A stretch of 5,753 bases of DNA from Armatimonadota bacterium (GTDB lineage Bacteria; Actinomycetota; Acidimicrobiia; Spongiisociales; UBA5794). The position numbers and the translations under genes are program-made. Below the pieces are notes generated by a model that saw nothing but the letters and a program-made list of their open reading frames with translations, did no database searches and was not told the DNA's origin. Where the stretch lies: NCBI GenBank assembly GCA_008501565.1, contig QQUL01000158.1, forward strand, positions 1 to 5,753, given 5' to 3'. Of the stretch, positions 4,661-5,753 are shown one piece after another; the first letter of the stretch is position 1; every line of letters begins with the position of its first letter.

Positions 4661-5472
4661 GTGGGAAGGAAGCGATCAAGGACGTTTGTGAATGTCGCCC
4701 TGGCCCTGGCGGCGGTTTCGGTGACCTCATCGTGAGACAGGGGTGTCGGCGAGATACCCGCTGCGAGGTTGGTCACGAGTGAGACGCCAACCACTTCGGC
4801 ACCCATGTGCCGGATGGCGATCGCTTCGGGAACCGTTGACATGCCGACGAGGTCGGCGCCCAGCGTCTTGGCCATCTGGACTTCCGCCGGAGTTTCATAC
4901 GTCGGTCCGAGAAAGGCCGCGTATACACCTTCGTGTGGGACGAGGCCGCTCTCGCGGAAGGTATCGGCGAGCTGTGCACGAAGGTCAGCGGAGTAGACCT
5001 CGGACATGTCGGGGAATCTTGGACCGAGTCGATCGTCGTTGGCACCGACGAGTGGGTTCCTTCCGGTCAGGTTGAGATGATCGGAAATCATGACGAGATC
5101 GCCGGGTGCGTATGCCGGATTGATACCGCCAGCGGCATTCGTCAGCATGATCCGCTTGGCCCCACAGGCAACGGCCGTTCTGACGCCGAACACGATCTCG
5201 TCCATCTCCCACCCCTCATAGGCATGAACCCTGCCGGAGAACAGCAGCACGTTCTTGTTTCCGAGCGGAGCGGCCACAACCGAGCCTGAGTGCCCAGCGA
5301 CTTTTGGAATTGGGAAGCCGGGAATGTCGACGAACTTGATTTCCACGCCGTCGTTGAAGGCGGTCGCGTACGATCCCAGCCCCGAGCCAAGAACGACGGC
5401 CGCGTCGTACCGATCAACGCCTGTGAACATCCGGATGGATGCTGACGCGGCCATGAGCGTGTGGTAGTTCAT
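4636..5472 (-). CDS. punA: Purine nucleoside phosphorylase, trimeric (class I, PNP/MTAP) type
   Basis: A 278-aa enzyme cleaving inosine, guanosine and their deoxy forms with phosphate to the base and (deoxy)ribose-1-phosphate. Family landmarks in order: VLGSGLG at 27-33 (phosphate-binding Ser30), GHSG at 60-63 (His61), SGRVHAYEG at 79-87 (Arg81 and His83, phosphate), TNAAGG at 111-116, GPTYETPAE at 189-197 (Tyr192 and Glu193, purine ring), GMSTVPE at 210-216 (Met211, Ser212) and VTNLAAG at 233-239 (Asn235). Glu and Asn at the base-binding positions indicate 6-oxopurine specificity, unlike MTA phosphorylase, which usually has other residues there. The length fits the trimeric class and not the hexameric DeoD class of about 235 aa. 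The ATG overlaps the stop of the upstream deoA-type gene (ATGA) and has GGAGAAG just upstream, so the two phosphorylases are co-translated. The C-terminal codons form part of a stem-loop. Confidence 0.95.
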   Translation of the reverse strand: MNYHTLMAASASIRMFTGVDRYDAAVVLGSGLGSYATAFNDGVEIKFVDIPGFPIPKVAGHSGSVVAAPLGNKNVLLFSGRVHAYEGWEMDEIVFGVRTAVACGAKRIMLTNAAGGINPAYAPGDLVMISDHLNLTGRNPLVGANDDRLGPRFPDMSEVYSADLRAQLADTFRESGLVPHEGVYAAFLGPTYETPAEVQMAKTLGADLVGMSTVPEAIAIRHMGAEVVGVSLVTNLAAGISPTPLSHDEVTETAARARATFTNVLDRFLPTLIDSPID

Positions 5473-5753
5473 CTAACTTCTCCAAGGATCAGATCGGGGA
5501 TCGGTACAGGTTCTTCGGAGATGTTGAAGGTATTCTTGAGCACACTCAACGCGCTGGCAAGTGAGTCCTCCGTTCGATATCGCACGGTCGCGACGGGTTG
5601 ACCGGCTGTCACGGCGTCTCCAACATCGGCTTCGATCATGATGCCGACACCATGATCGATCTCGTCATCCTTCGTGGCACGCCCAGCCCCGCGCCTGACC
5701 GAAGCTGTGCCTATCTCGTATGCGTCGCACCGTGACCAATACCCATCGGCGTC
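5469..5753 (-). CDS. deoA: Pyrimidine-nucleoside / thymidine phosphorylase, C-terminal part (5' end outside window)
   Basis: The minus-strand frame is open from the window edge to a TGA at 5471-5469 and gives 94 residues. It fits the C-terminal domain of the pyrimidine-nucleoside phosphorylase family. After DADGYWSRCDAYEIGTAS come GAGR at 22-25, DDEIDHGVGI at 29-38 and GDAVTAGQPVATV at 45-57, matching the family pattern (L)GAGR...D.ID..VGI......GD.V..G.P. The enzyme splits thymidine, deoxyuridine or uridine with phosphate to the base and a sugar-1-phosphate. The family is about 430-450 aa, so roughly 340 residues with the active site lie beyond the right edge. Thymidine phosphorylase and the broader pyrimidine-nucleoside phosphorylase cannot be separated from this end. 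Family members usually have Leu before GAGR, but Arg is seen here. The stop overlaps the punA ATG, so the pair forms an operon. Confidence 0.85.
   Translation of the reverse strand, partial: DADGYWSRCDAYEIGTASVRRGAGRATKDDEIDHGVGIMIEADVGDAVTAGQPVATVRYRTEDSLASALSVLKNTFNISEEPVPIPDLILGEVR
5477..5483 (-). promoter_or_regulatory. Ribosome binding site of punA
   Basis: GGAGAAG on the minus strand lies 4 nt before the ATG at 5472 (its GGAG core is 7 nt away). It sits within the last codons of the upstream phosphorylase gene and fixes the start at MNYHTL, not at the later in-frame ATGs (residues 7 and 15). Confidence 0.7.

Noticed and set aside
1..5753. An undescribed defence, mobile or RNA-based system
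   Set aside because: Every stretch is covered by recognisable housekeeping or metabolic genes or short gaps. I found no transposase, integrase, terminal repeats, CRISPR-like repeats, tRNA or large structured non-coding region.

Overview
The window looks like chromosomal DNA from a fairly GC-rich actinobacterium (roughly 60% GC by eye). An Acidimicrobiia-type lineage is my best guess. The reasons are the smc-ftsY gene order, an FtsY with a single N-terminal membrane helix in place of a long acidic domain, a lipoprotein with a very Thr/Pro-rich tether, and GTG/ATGA gene junctions. The lineage is inferred from style, not from a phylogenetic marker.

Left half, plus strand: the last 36 codons of smc (chromosome condensin), then ftsY (signal-recognition-particle receptor), then cdd (cytidine deaminase) overlapping the ftsY stop by an ATGA. 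After a 47-bp gap comes a secreted lipoprotein of unknown function. The first three genes are packed as one transcription unit. The lipoprotein may have its own, possibly leaderless, promoter.

Right half, minus strand, reading from the right edge: the C-terminal end of a pyrimidine-nucleoside/thymidine phosphorylase (deoA-type), overlapped by ATGA with a trimeric-type purine nucleoside phosphorylase (punA). An 82-bp gap follows, then etfB, etfA and a small SRPBCC-fold protein. The gap holds a promoter-like -10, a palindrome and repeated GGTGT half-sites, and a long stem-loop straddles the punA stop codon. The nucleoside and electron-transfer modules may therefore be separately controlled. The two halves converge with only 18 bp between the lipoprotein and SRPBCC stops.

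Functionally, cdd, deoA and punA together cover nucleoside catabolism and salvage: deamination of cytidine, then phosphorolysis of pyrimidine and purine nucleosides to bases and (deoxy)ribose-1-phosphate. EtfBA is the FAD/AMP electron carrier that takes electrons from acyl-CoA and related dehydrogenases to the quinone pool. smc and ftsY are housekeeping genes.

The window is densely coding with no stretch above 100 bp lacking a gene. I see no tRNA, rRNA, CRISPR, insertion sequence or evident undescribed multi-gene system. The points worth a second look are the punA-etfB regulatory gap, the cytidine deaminase lacking the usual Arg beside its zinc site, and the uncharacterised lipoprotein and SRPBCC proteins.
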